Positions 1-7,080 of a DNA stretch of 19,922 bases are shown piece by piece; the first letter of the stretch is position 1; each line of letters opens with the position of its first letter. A program made the translations under genes and the position numbers. This DNA is from Prochloron sp. SP5CPC1 (lineage in GTDB: Bacteria > Cyanobacteriota > Cyanobacteriia > Cyanobacteriales > Prochloraceae), in the NCBI GenBank assembly GCA_014323965.1, contig JACONB010000039.1, positions 1-19,922 on the forward strand. Direction: 5' to 3'. A model generated the notes under the pieces. The model saw only the letters and a list, made by a program, of their open reading frames with translations, did no database searches and was not told the origin of the DNA.

Positions 1-148
1 CCAGGGAATTCCCGTGCGATAGCGATATAACACGGCTTCAACGAATAATCTATTGTCCTTAGCTGTAGCGCCAGGGTCACCCTAAGCGACCAGGTAAAAG
101 GTAACAGATCCTTTCCCACTGGTCGTCGAGCAAGCCATAGCGTCTCAT
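1..148 (-). pseudogene. IS5-family transposase N-terminus, frameshifted and partial
   Basis: From ATG at 148 on the minus strand the frame reads MRRYGLLDDQWERICYLLPG, the characteristic N-terminus of IS5-type transposases that have a DUF4096-like domain (typically RYGLTDEQWERI..LLPG). It reaches a TGA after about 22 codons. In the adjacent frame the protein resumes at once with DPGATAKDNRLFVEAVLYRY and continues to RTGIPW at the window edge, again typical of the family. One extra base in the stretch between LLPG and DPG explains the break. The DDE catalytic residues would lie outside the window. Some IS5 subgroups use programmed frameshifting, but not normally this early, so decay or a sequencing error is more likely. 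Confidence 0.7.
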
Positions 149-237
149 ATCATGCCCTCTTGATTGTTATTGCCGGGATTTGTAGTTTATACTGTATCCA
201 TCTACTTCTGTCAAGCAATTTGATTGATGACACGCCC
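1..237 (-). mobile_element. IS5-like insertion sequence, one end only
   Basis: The first 237 bases look like the transposase-start end of an IS5-family element that continues beyond the window. Read on the minus strand, the sequence begins GGGCGTGTCATCAATCA (237 down to 221), which I take as the terminal inverted repeat, followed by a short leader and a transposase start at 148. CTAG at 237-240 overlaps the boundary and would fit the YTAR-type targets known for this family. The other end is outside the window, so neither the inverted-repeat pair nor a target duplication can be confirmed. The boundary is an inference; the transposase homology is stronger. Confidence 0.55.
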
Positions 238-249
238 TAGTTTAATGAA

Positions 250-271
250 AATTTGTCATTGCCCATCCTAA
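250..271. repeat. Direct repeat copy 1 (core AATTTGTCATTGCCCA)
   Basis: A 22-base stretch beginning AATTTGTCATTGCCCA is repeated in the same orientation at 3192-3213 with one mismatch (T versus C at base 17). The two copies bracket the restriction-modification genes and the two small genes after them. GTGGGCAATG-type sequences are common dispersed repeats in cyanobacteria, so this could be a fragment of such a family rather than an attachment site. Confidence 0.6.
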
Positions 272-293
272 TACCACCTATTGAATAGATTAC

Positions 294-299
294 TATAAT
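294..299 (+). promoter_or_regulatory. Possible -10 box for the restriction-modification genes
   Basis: A consensus TATAAT lies 34 bases before the TTG start at 334. No good -35 hexamer is seen at the expected spacing, so this is a tentative promoter. Confidence 0.4.
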
Positions 300-333
300 C
301 TCTGAAGCTTTTGTTCGATGGAGGAGAAACTGA

Positions 334-1200
334 TTGACACTTCCTTGCAGGCATGAGGAACGAATAACAAAGCAGGTTCAGCCCACAATCAACCTGTTGA
401 CCAATCTAGATGTACTACATCCTGATGTTCTCCTACAGCATCAAATACAGCCTGCTGACTACAAGAGTGGCTTGGTGTTTCGATCAGCGATTGAAAGTAT
501 TCGAGGTAGATTTATTGCTTCCTCAACTACGAGTCGTGAAGGTTTGGTCAAGGTCGTGTTGGATAGCTTACTTCAGCAGCACCGGATAGCCGACTATAGC
601 CAGAGTAGTCATGTGAGGCGGTATGATTTTACAGTTGCATTAGAACGTAACCCTGATTACTTCGCAGCCATTGAGGTTAAGGGTGGCGAGGGGAACAGCA
701 TTAATATTTCTGAACGTCCTCTTTGGGCTAGAGAGTTTGGAATCTGGTGTCATCTCGATGGAGCCATTGTCAATCAACCAGCAAATGGTTCTCATTCAAT
801 TATCAATCGTGTGACTAATGAGCTGGTAAGGCGTCAAAAGCTCGTCGATGTGGTTTTATTTAAAGACATTCTTTGTGGAACTACTACACGTCCTTGTCCA
901 AAATATCCAGGACGTGAAAGCACGATTGCCTTTGACGCTGCGCCAGATGTGTTTCTATTTCCTCAACGGATTCCGTCACTTGATGATCCTGTGCCCCCAA
1001 TCCACACTTTGAAAAGTTTACGGCTTCCAAAACTAATTTTGGAATTGTTTGGTGTCTCAGGAAATGCTCAAACTGCACACACTTGGGAAGTTCATGTAAG
1101 GATTATTGAACTTGAAAATGCAAAGCTCCAGCGCGAAGTTCAGGTTTGGCATCAAGGAATAGTTGTAGATGGAAGTTTATCACGCCCATGGCGAGTATAG
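334..1200 (+). CDS. Type II restriction endonuclease, PD-(D/E)xK fold
   Basis: This is probably the endonuclease of a restriction-modification pair that cuts unmodified DNA in the cytoplasm. The frame carries a PD-(D/E)xK signature: Asp98 in RRYDFTVAL, then Glu114 and Lys116 in AAIEVKGGEG. It is followed by conserved-looking segments FGIWCHLDGAIVNQP (136-149) and TTRPCPKYPGRE (184-195), which I associate with a family of type II enzymes. The methyltransferase gene begins 12 bases after the stop and in a different frame. TTG at 334 has a GGAGGAG ribosome-binding site at 320-326. However, an ATG at 318 opens a second frame, MEEKLIDTSLQA then stop, which would join naturally to HEERITKQ if one base were removed. 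The true N-terminus may therefore be broken. Recognition sequence unknown. Confidence 0.75.
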   Translation: MTLPCRHEERITKQVQPTINLLTNLDVLHPDVLLQHQIQPADYKSGLVFRSAIESIRGRFIASSTTSREGLVKVVLDSLLQQHRIADYSQSSHVRRYDFTVALERNPDYFAAIEVKGGEGNSINISERPLWAREFGIWCHLDGAIVNQPANGSHSIINRVTNELVRRQKLVDVVLFKDILCGTTTRPCPKYPGRESTIAFDAAPDVFLFPQRIPSLDDPVPPIHTLKSLRLPKLILELFGVSGNAQTAHTWEVHVRIIELENAKLQREVQVWHQGIVVDGSLSRPWRV

Positions 1201-1211
1201 GAGTGGATACT

Positions 1212-2384
1212 ATGTTCCAAGAAGTTCGGGAATACAAACAGTTATCTTTATTTGAAGATTGGGATCAAAGCCCAAAATTAGATTCCTCCCTCTGGAGTGG
1301 TTCATTCAATAGCCGTGAAAGTTCACTACAACAGCTTTCTCCCTATGTAGGAAAGTTGAAGTCAGGGATGGCTAAAGTTTTAATTGACTTGTACTCAAAA
1401 CCCGGGGATATAGTTCTTGATCCCTTTTCAGGTTCAGGTGTTGTACCTCTTGAAGCGGCACTATATCAACGACAGGCGTGGGCGAATGATCTCAGCCCAT
1501 ATGCATATGTCGTAACAAGAGGGAAATTGGAGTCACCCAAGAGCGAAATGATTGCTATTCAGCAAGCAAGCAGGTTGTTGGACATGGTAGAGCAGCTTGC
1601 TGCTTCTGTCGATGTGGCTTCCGTTCCTGAATGGGTAAGCGCTTTTTTTCATCCTGATACATTGAGAGAAATTATAGTTGCATTTCAACTACTTAAGCAA
1701 CAGGAAAATTACTTCCTAACTGCTTGCATGTTGGGCATTTTGCATCATGTACGTCCTGGTTTTCTTTCCTATCCTGCTAGCCATCTCGTTCCCTACCTGC
1801 GTAAGAACAAATACCCACCAGAGCAATTTCCTGAAATGTATGGCTATAGGGATCTAAGATCGCGCTTGCTAGCTAAAGTTAGACGTGCCTATCGCTGCCA
1901 TTTCATACCAGAGAGTTGGCAACAAAGTCAGCACCAGGTATGGCAAACAAACTCCATGAACTTGCCAGTGAAAGAAGAAAGTGTGGATGTAATTATTTCA
2001 AGTCCACCGTATTTTGGTGCATTGGACTATGCTCGTGACAATAGATTAAGGCTTTGGTTTCTAGGTTGTGAAAACTGGAAAGAACTAGATTCCTCTCTAA
2101 CTTCAAGTAGCAAGGTTTATTTATCCCAGATGGCAATTTGTCTGAAGGAAATGGAGCGGGTTCTCAAACCAGGTCATTACTGTGCACTTGTTTTAGGGGA
2201 TGTTGAAAGAAAAGGACGAACCAAGCGTACTGCTGAAATACTGGCAAACTTGGCAGGTGAGGTAACTAACCAAAGATTTGCAGTAGAGACTATTTATGAT
2301 GATTTAATTCCCGATGAGCGTCGTTCCCGTCGCAAAACCTGTACAACCAAATTTGAACGAATTCTTGTGATGAAAAAAGTTTAG
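1212..2384 (+). CDS. Site-specific DNA methyltransferase (N4-cytosine or N6-adenine type)
   Basis: The protective half of the restriction-modification pair; it should transfer a methyl group from S-adenosylmethionine to an exocyclic amino group in the recognition site. With ATG at 1212 the product is 390 residues. The SAM-binding motif I is DPFSGSG at 70-76, and the catalytic motif IV is SSPPY at 263-267. SPPY is more typical of N4-cytosine enzymes, but N6-adenine specificity is not excluded. The long segment between the motifs (about 110-250) probably contains the target-recognition region, giving an alpha-like motif order. The reading frame is open back to TTG 1146, but AGGAG at 1199-1203 sits 8 bases before ATG 1212 and avoids overlap with the upstream gene, so 1212 is preferred over ATG 1188. 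No truncation is seen. Confidence 0.87.
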   Translation: MFQEVREYKQLSLFEDWDQSPKLDSSLWSGSFNSRESSLQQLSPYVGKLKSGMAKVLIDLYSKPGDIVLDPFSGSGVVPLEAALYQRQAWANDLSPYAYVVTRGKLESPKSEMIAIQQASRLLDMVEQLAASVDVASVPEWVSAFFHPDTLREIIVAFQLLKQQENYFLTACMLGILHHVRPGFLSYPASHLVPYLRKNKYPPEQFPEMYGYRDLRSRLLAKVRRAYRCHFIPESWQQSQHQVWQTNSMNLPVKEESVDVIISSPPYFGALDYARDNRLRLWFLGCENWKELDSSLTSSSKVYLSQMAICLKEMERVLKPGHYCALVLGDVERKGRTKRTAEILANLAGEVTNQRFAVETIYDDLIPDERRSRRKTCTTKFERILVMKKV

Positions 2385-2400
2385 CCTTGACACAAAGGCT
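2370..2400 (-). terminator. Possible intrinsic terminator, minus strand
   Basis: AGCCTT (2383-2388) and AAGGCT (2395-2400) form a 6-bp stem with a 6-base loop. On the minus strand the stem is followed by AAACTTTTTT, so it could end transcription of the small membrane-protein gene. It overlaps the last codons of the methyltransferase. The stem is short and partly AT. Confidence 0.35.
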
Positions 2401-2447
2401 CAAAGTAAGCTAAATACAATTGGAAGGTTTCGCGCAAAGGCGCAAAG
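2389..2447. repeat. Degenerate cyanobacterial CGCAAAGG dispersed repeat
   Basis: GGTTTCGCGCAAAGGCGCAAAG at 2427-2447 (first base dropped if read as 21 bases), with a weaker copy CACAAAGGCTCAAAG at 2391-2405, belongs to the short iterated repeats (TTTCACGCAAAGGCGCAAAG-like) scattered through cyanobacterial genomes. It fills the convergent gap between the methyltransferase and the membrane-protein gene. Related copies occur at 4136-4170 and 19541-19574. Confidence 0.6.
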
Positions 2448-2453
2448 TTAGAA

Positions 2454-2954
2454 CTATCCGAGTACTGGAATTGAAATGGCTAATATTTCATCCAGACAAA
2501 ATAGTATAACAGATGTTGCTAGTGCGCGTATCGCCCAATTTAATCTACTAGCTTTTATAACTCTAATTTTTATTAATACCAATAGAGTCTCTTTTTCCAG
2601 ATATTCCATTAAAGCAGTCATGTAGTCCTCTTCATTAGCCAGATTCCATTCATCTTTAAGCAACTGTTCTGGCAACACAATTTTACCACCAGTTACAGGT
2701 GATAGTCCCCACAATCCAGTTGCAATAGCAATGATAATGAAAATATAAGCTATCAACTTCAATAGATAACAACTTAGACAAGGATAGTCAGAACCGCTCG
2801 GAATAGAATAACCAGGTAAATCTTTGCCAAAATTCACCAATACGCCACTGACAGTAAGAACCACGGCTAATTTTGTGTTTATCTTATCGATACTTTCGTC
2901 TACCACTTTTATTGAGTTTAGAGTATACTCGTAAGTAAGTTTAACGTTTGTCAT
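2454..2954 (-). CDS. Small hypothetical membrane protein
   Basis: A 166-residue protein without a recognisable catalytic motif. Three hydrophobic segments are visible: about 28-42 (LAVVLTVSGVLVNF), 64-83 (LLKLIAYIFIIIAIATGLWG) and 145-165 (LATSVILFCLDEILAISIPV). The N-terminal part, containing YEYTLNSIKVVDESIDKINTKLAVVL, looks like a helical segment leading into the first membrane span, an arrangement seen in a group of small cyanobacterial hypothetical membrane proteins (recollection, not a search). It is convergent with the methyltransferase and divergent, by 19 bases, from the possible small ORF at 2974. Its arrangement loosely recalls membrane-effector proteins of defence systems, but nothing in the sequence proves such a role. 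A hairpin with a T-run at 2370-2400 may be its terminator. Confidence 0.65.
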   Translation of the reverse strand: MTNVKLTYEYTLNSIKVVDESIDKINTKLAVVLTVSGVLVNFGKDLPGYSIPSGSDYPCLSCYLLKLIAYIFIIIAIATGLWGLSPVTGGKIVLPEQLLKDEWNLANEEDYMTALMEYLEKETLLVLIKIRVIKASRLNWAIRALATSVILFCLDEILAISIPVLG

Positions 2955-2973
2955 TGTACTAAGGTTATTAGAA

Positions 2974-3141
2974 ATGCCAGATAAATCACCGAACCAGAGT
3001 CAGAACCAGGGACAGATCCAGAACCCAAACCAATCTTCCCATTCCTCAAAGCCCAAGAAAGATTTACCTAAAGTTGATCCTACCTTGACTGTAAATTATA
3101 GGAAAGAGGGTGCAGATCACAACAGATCTCATAAACAGTAG
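2974..3141 (+). CDS. Possible 55-residue Asn/Gln-rich small protein
   Basis: An ATG at 2974 opens a 55-codon frame ending in TAG at 3139-3141. The N-terminal half is made of repeated Asn/Gln/Pro/Ser residues (PNQSQNQGQIQNPNQSSH), followed by a lysine-rich segment and DPTLTVNYRKEGADHNRSH. AAGG at 2961-2964 is a weak ribosome-binding site. It is divergent from the membrane-protein gene 19 bases away. The composition is non-random and the C-terminal half looks protein-like, but I do not recognise a family. It may be a low-complexity spurious frame. Confidence 0.35.
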   Translation: MPDKSPNQSQNQGQIQNPNQSSHSSKPKKDLPKVDPTLTVNYRKEGADHNRSHKQ

Positions 3142-3191
3142 AGTTGGCAGGACAAGACGAAAGCCCACCACTATCTCTCTGTGAGGCTTCA

Positions 3192-3213
3192 AATTTGTCA
3201 TTGCCCACCCTAA
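3192..3213. repeat. Direct repeat copy 2 (core AATTTGTCATTGCCCA)
   Basis: Second copy of the repeat at 250-271, same orientation, one mismatch. It lies 28 bases before the LD-carboxypeptidase start, in an otherwise empty 100-base gap (3142-3241). Confidence 0.6.
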
Positions 3214-3241
3214 ACCTCTAAAATGAAAACAATTTCCAGTA

Positions 3242-4180
3242 ATGTCTAGGGTGCTGTTCATGACAAAGAACCAACCACCAACACCAATAAAACCAGGAGA
3301 TTTGCTGCGGGTAATAGCCCCTAGCGGCGCTATAAAGGAAAGGGAAGTCTTCGAGCAAGGAGTAGCAATTTGGCGGGAACGGGGTTATAGAATAGAATTA
3401 GATGCTAACGTGGAGTTACGGTACGGCTACTTGGCAGGAACCGACGAACAACGCCGTGAAGCAATGAGTTCAGCTTGGAATGATCCGGAATGTAAAGCCA
3501 TTCTCTGCGCTAGAGGAGGTTACGGTAGCACCAGACTGCTAGAAAGTTGGCAGTGGAAAGGAGGCAAACCCAAATGGCTCATTGGCTTTTCCGACGTCAC
3601 TGCTTTACTCTGGAGTCTAGCTAAAATAGGTATCCCCAGCGTTCACGCACCTGTTTTAACTACTCTCGCTCAAGAACCAGATTGGTCAATTCAAAGGTTG
3701 TTTGACTCCGTGGAAGGCTCCCCTCTAGCCCCCCTTGAGGGTAAAGGTTGGGGCGGGGGAAAAGCTACAGGAATGCTCCTTGCGGGTAATCTGACAGTAG
3801 CTACCCAGGTCCTAGGTACCCCCCACCAACCAAGTTTAAAAGGAGTTATCCTCGCCCTAGAAGATGTGGCAGAAGCACCCTATCGCCTCGATCGCCTCCT
3901 GACTCAATGGCGGATGATGGGAGCATTACAGGGAGTAAGAGGTATTGCCTTAGGAAGGTTTAGCCGCTGTGAACCTTCCCCCGGTAGCTGGACTGCTGAG
4001 GAAGTATTGGGCGATCGCCTTTCTCACCTCAATATCCCCATTATCTCCAATTTACCCTTCGGACATGAGGGCGTCAATGCAGCCCTCCCTGTAGGAGTAC
4101 CGGTAACCTTAGACGGTGATATTGGTAAGGTTTGGTTTCACGCCGAGGCGCCGAGGCGCAGAGAGGGGGAAAAGAGGTGA
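3242..4180 (+). CDS. ldcA: LD-carboxypeptidase, peptidase family S66 (muramoyltetrapeptide carboxypeptidase)
   Basis: A cytoplasmic enzyme that removes the terminal D-alanine from murein tetrapeptides during peptidoglycan recycling. The predicted Ser-Glu-His triad of family S66 is readable: Ser117 in IGFSDVTAL, Glu207 in LALEDVAEAPYR and His275 in LPFGHEG. Their spacing agrees with characterised LdcA proteins. The GGYGSTRLL motif at 92-100 is also typical. The length, 312 residues, is normal. ATG 3242 is used here; an in-frame ATG at 3260 (MTKNQPP) is equally possible because neither has a strong ribosome-binding site. The last residues, FHAEAPRRREGEKR, are encoded by a dispersed repeat at 4136-4170, so the native C-terminus has been replaced or extended. 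hemE begins 49 bases downstream. The symbol is by family role. Confidence 0.87.
   Translation: MSRVLFMTKNQPPTPIKPGDLLRVIAPSGAIKEREVFEQGVAIWRERGYRIELDANVELRYGYLAGTDEQRREAMSSAWNDPECKAILCARGGYGSTRLLESWQWKGGKPKWLIGFSDVTALLWSLAKIGIPSVHAPVLTTLAQEPDWSIQRLFDSVEGSPLAPLEGKGWGGGKATGMLLAGNLTVATQVLGTPHQPSLKGVILALEDVAEAPYRLDRLLTQWRMMGALQGVRGIALGRFSRCEPSPGSWTAEEVLGDRLSHLNIPIISNLPFGHEGVNAALPVGVPVTLDGDIGKVWFHAEAPRRREGEKR
4136..4170 (+). repeat. Dispersed GCCGAGGCGC repeat inside a coding end
   Basis: TTTCACGCCGAGGCGCCGAG followed by GCGCAGAGAGG is a copy of the heptamer-like repeats (CGCCGAGG units) scattered through cyanobacterial genomes. Here it runs through the last dozen codons and near the stop of the LD-carboxypeptidase gene. 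Confidence 0.65.
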
Positions 4181-4229
4181 GAATAATGATAAGCTAACAA
4201 ATGCACTAAAATCTTGATTAGGAGTAAAT

Positions 4230-5276
4230 ATGGCAGTGTCACAGGATGTTCCCTATCTTTTAAGAGCCGCCAGAGGTGAAATATTGGACCGTCCCCCGGT
4301 GTGGATGATGCGTCAAGCAGGACGCTATATGAAAGTTTATCGGGATCTACGAGATAAATATCCCAGCTTCCGGGAACGTTCCGAAAATGCCGACATTGCC
4401 ATCGAAATCTCCTTGCAACCTTGGCGGGCTTTCCAACCAGACGGAGTGATAATGTTCTCCGATATTCTCACTCCTCTCCCTGGAATAGGCATTCCCTTTG
4501 ATATTATCGAAAGTAAGGGACCGATTATCGACCCCCCTATTCGTTCTCAAGAGCAAATAGACAAACTTCATCCTTTAGAACCAGAAGAGTCCCTACCGTT
4601 TATCAAAACTATCCTCAAAAGTCTCCGTACTGAGGTGGGGAATAAGTCTACTGTCCTGGGTTTTGTGGGGGCACCTTGGACTTTGGCAGCTTATGCTATT
4701 GAAGGAAAAAGCTCCAAAAACTATGCCGTTATCAAAAGCATGGCTTTCTCTGAGGCCACCATGCTGCATCAATTTTTAAGTAAGTTAGCTTCGGTGATCG
4801 CCACCTATATTCGCTATCAAATCGACTGTGGTGCTCAAGTAGTGCAGATGTTCGATTCTTGGGCTGGGGAATTATCCCCTCAAGACTACGAAGTCTTTGC
4901 TTTACCCTATCACCAACAAGTAGCTAAGTCCGTCAAAGCCACTCACCCAGATACCCCCTTAATTCTCTATATTAGTGGTAGTGCAGGGATATTGGAACGC
5001 ATGAGTAAGTCAGGCTTTGATATTATCAGTTTAGATTGGACTGTAGATATGGCAGAAGGGCGACAAAGGTTAGGAAGGGAGATGAAAGTACAAGGGAATA
5101 TGGACCCCGGAGTACTATTTGGTTCCCAGGACTTTATTCGCCATCGCATTCTAGACACCATTCGCAAAGCAGGTAAAGGTGGTCATATCATGAACCTAGG
5201 TCACGGTGTTTTGGTAGGAACCCCAGAAGATAACGTCCGTTTCTTCTTTGAAACCGCCAAACAAGCAATTATATGA
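4230..5276 (+). CDS. hemE: Uroporphyrinogen decarboxylase
   Basis: Converts uroporphyrinogen III to coproporphyrinogen III by removing four carboxyl groups, an early shared step of haem and chlorophyll synthesis in the cytoplasm. The 348-residue product has the family signature PPVWMMRQAGRY at 22-33, with the substrate-binding arginines 28 and 32. The catalytic aspartate is Asp78 in MFSDIL. The second signature GFVGAPWTLA is at 144-153, and QGNMDPGVLFG and LGHGVLVGTPEDNV are near the C-terminus. AGGAG ten bases or so before ATG 4230 supports the start. Its stop overlaps the start of the epimerase gene by four bases (ATGA), so the two are probably translated together. Nothing is missing. Confidence 0.97.
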   Translation: MAVSQDVPYLLRAARGEILDRPPVWMMRQAGRYMKVYRDLRDKYPSFRERSENADIAIEISLQPWRAFQPDGVIMFSDILTPLPGIGIPFDIIESKGPIIDPPIRSQEQIDKLHPLEPEESLPFIKTILKSLRTEVGNKSTVLGFVGAPWTLAAYAIEGKSSKNYAVIKSMAFSEATMLHQFLSKLASVIATYIRYQIDCGAQVVQMFDSWAGELSPQDYEVFALPYHQQVAKSVKATHPDTPLILYISGSAGILERMSKSGFDIISLDWTVDMAEGRQRLGREMKVQGNMDPGVLFGSQDFIRHRILDTIRKAGKGGHIMNLGHGVLVGTPEDNVRFFFETAKQAII

Positions 5277-6220
5277 AAATCTTCTTAACAGGTGCAAGTG
5301 GCTGTATTGGTCATTATATCGCTGATGTTTTGATGCGGGAAACAGAACACGAATTGTTTCTGTTTCTCAGAAACCCGGACAAGCTGAAATTAGACTTAAA
5401 ATATCGTCCCGGGGTTACCCTCTTACAGGGAGATATGGGAGAAATTGGACAATACCAAAGCCTCTTGGAAACTATCAATGTTGCTATTCTCACCGCTGCT
5501 GCTTGGGGAGGAGAAGAGGAAACCTATACAATTAATGTAACCAAAACAATAGAGACGATAAATTTACTCTCTCCCACAGTTTGTCAGCAGGTCATTTACT
5601 TCTCCACTGCCAGCATTCTAACACAAGACAATCAATTACTACCAGAAGCAAAAGATTTAGGAACAGATTATATTCGGACTAAGTACCAGTGTTGCAAGAA
5701 ATTGGAGGAACTAACCCAGAAGTGTAAAATTACCACCGTTTTCCCCACCCTGGTATTTGGGGGGGATGAAAATAAACCCTATTCTCATCTTTCTGGAGGT
5801 TTACCTGATACAATAAAATGGATGAACCTAGTGCGTTGGTTTCAAGCAGAAGGGAGCTTCCATTTTATTCACGCTCGGGATATTGCTACAGTAGTGAGAC
5901 ATTTGATAGACAACCCTCCTTTAGGAAATAAATTAATTCTGGGAAATGAACCTTTAACTGCTAATCAAGCCATAGAACAAATCTGTTCTTATCTAGGAAA
6001 GCAAATTTATTTTCGCTTCCCCTTATCCCAGTGGTTAGCCAATATCTTTATTGAGCTATTCCGTATTCAAGTAGCTCCTTGGGATAGGTATTGTATGAAT
6101 CATCCCCATTTTACCTATCATAATTACGTAAATCCAGCAACTTTTGGTTATAAACCCTATTGTGCTACAATAACAGATTTACTCCAAATTACTGGTATTC
6201 CTCAATCAGCCCGCGAATGA
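5273..6220 (+). CDS. NAD-dependent epimerase/dehydratase (extended SDR) family protein
   Basis: A 315-residue Rossmann-fold oxidoreductase of the extended short-chain dehydrogenase/epimerase group; the substrate is unknown. The nucleotide-binding motif GASGCIG is at 7-13. The catalytic Tyr-x-x-x-Lys is Tyr133/Lys137 in TDYIRTK, and a supporting Ser/Thr lies at 111-112 (FSTAS). A conserved-looking segment FIHARDIATVVRHLI follows in the substrate half. It overlaps the end of hemE by four bases, a translational-coupling arrangement, and homologues sit beside hemE in some cyanobacteria (recollection). A role in sugar-nucleotide or isoprenoid/tetrapyrrole metabolism is possible but not shown by the sequence. 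Confidence 0.87.
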   Translation: MKIFLTGASGCIGHYIADVLMRETEHELFLFLRNPDKLKLDLKYRPGVTLLQGDMGEIGQYQSLLETINVAILTAAAWGGEEETYTINVTKTIETINLLSPTVCQQVIYFSTASILTQDNQLLPEAKDLGTDYIRTKYQCCKKLEELTQKCKITTVFPTLVFGGDENKPYSHLSGGLPDTIKWMNLVRWFQAEGSFHFIHARDIATVVRHLIDNPPLGNKLILGNEPLTANQAIEQICSYLGKQIYFRFPLSQWLANIFIELFRIQVAPWDRYCMNHPHFTYHNYVNPATFGYKPYCATITDLLQITGIPQSARE

Positions 6221-6289
6221 ATTACTGTATTCTCGCTGGGGGGGATACACCACCAAGGTATCGCCCTTATTATAAAGGATAGATTGAAA

Positions 6290-6955
6290 ATGAAAAATAA
6301 ATGGATTATTACAGCGATCGCCCTCCCAACAATTCCGTTAACCCTCTACTTCCTTATCCGGCGCAGCGGTTACTTCATTCCCTTGGAATATGTCCCCTAT
6401 ATCTTCCGTGAGAATAAATATATTCCACAAGATTCTCACCACGAATCCTTGACAAAAGCAGAACTGTTCAACTATAATAAGAAGGTATCTGACATTATTC
6501 CCCAATTAGACAAAACAAAAACCTCCATTCTCATCGAGAAATCGAAATATAGACTCACCCTGTACCACGAAGGAGAACCACTTAAATCTTATCCCGTGGT
6601 TTTCGGTAGTAACCCAAAAGGAGATAAACTCAGAGAAGGGGATAGCCGCACTCCAGAAGGTATATTTAAAATTCGCGACCTATATCCCCACCCTAGTTGG
6701 TCAAAATTCATTTGGCTTGACTATCCTAACCAAAATTCCTGGCAAAAACACCTAGAAGCCAAAAGGCAGGGTAAAATTAGTTCCTTAGATTCCATCGGCG
6801 GAGAAATAGGCATTCACGGCGTACCCAATAACTCAGACAGCCTCATCGACAACCAAACCAACTGGACATTAGGGTGCATTTCCCTCAAAAACAGAGATGT
6901 GGATGAAATCTATCAAGCAGTTTCAACGGGTACTATAGTGGAAATAATACCTTGA
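6290..6955 (+). CDS. L,D-transpeptidase (YkuD domain), membrane anchored
   Basis: Likely forms 3-3 cross-links in peptidoglycan or attaches proteins to it, acting outside the cytoplasmic membrane. Residues 5-23 form one hydrophobic segment (signal anchor). The YkuD domain spans about 78-221: it begins SILIEKSKYRLTLYHEG, contains the substrate-pocket segment DSRTPEGIFKI (118-128), and ends in the active-site motif with His176 (GIHGVP) and Cys196 (WTLGCISL). All catalytic residues are present. The frame is open from TTG 6284, but AAGGA at 6275-6279 is better placed for ATG 6290 (221 residues). The gene is 63-69 bases after the epimerase on the same strand and may share its transcript. Together with the LD-carboxypeptidase upstream it gives this block a peptidoglycan theme. 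Confidence 0.9.
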   Translation: MKNKWIITAIALPTIPLTLYFLIRRSGYFIPLEYVPYIFRENKYIPQDSHHESLTKAELFNYNKKVSDIIPQLDKTKTSILIEKSKYRLTLYHEGEPLKSYPVVFGSNPKGDKLREGDSRTPEGIFKIRDLYPHPSWSKFIWLDYPNQNSWQKHLEAKRQGKISSLDSIGGEIGIHGVPNNSDSLIDNQTNWTLGCISLKNRDVDEIYQAVSTGTIVEIIP

Positions 6956-7003
6956 TTCCTCTAATATTGTAGAATGATACTCCTGTAGGATTATAGATAA
7001 GCA

Positions 7004-7080
7004 ATGTTAACCGCCACAGAAGTCAGTTACAATTGGGCGCGACAACATCTAGCCGAGATGATGGACAACATTCTAGATAA
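7004..7080 (+). pseudogene. Phd/YefM-type antitoxin, 5' exon (interrupted by group II intron)
   Basis: ATG 7004, preceded by TAGGA, begins MLTATEVSYNWARQHLAEMM and continues DNILD. This closely resembles the DNA-binding N-terminus of Phd/YefM antitoxins (MLKTTEVSYNWARQ-like). After 25 codons and two bases the frame meets the group II intron at 7081. If the intron is removed, the frame continues at 9663 as ...DKIAGAEAGDGTPESLEEL, whose tail resembles the acidic C-terminus of the same family. The middle of a normal 80-90 residue antitoxin (about 40 residues, including the REIV..NRR and DELxSL segments) is absent from both exons, so the gene is probably inactive even when spliced. No toxin partner is adjacent. 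Family assignment rests on the first 25 residues. Confidence 0.6.

Larger units (their letters stand above)
222..333. other. Gap between the IS and the restriction gene
   Basis: This stretch holds the presumed IS end, a 22-base sequence (250-271) repeated near 3192, and the likely promoter of the restriction-modification genes. No further coding potential is seen. Confidence 0.4.

Noticed and set aside
3064..3261. 65-codon minus-strand frame upstream of the LD-carboxypeptidase
   Set aside because: It crosses the start of a clear gene on the other strand and includes the dispersed repeat; its translation has no protein-like pattern.
3714..3772. GC-rich stretch in the LD-carboxypeptidase (PLAPLEGKGWGGGKATG) resembling an inserted CCCCTTGAGGG-type repeat
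   Set aside because: A PL.G.GWGGG.ATG segment is, as far as I recall, a normal part of cyanobacterial homologues and the frame is undisturbed, so it is not an insertion.
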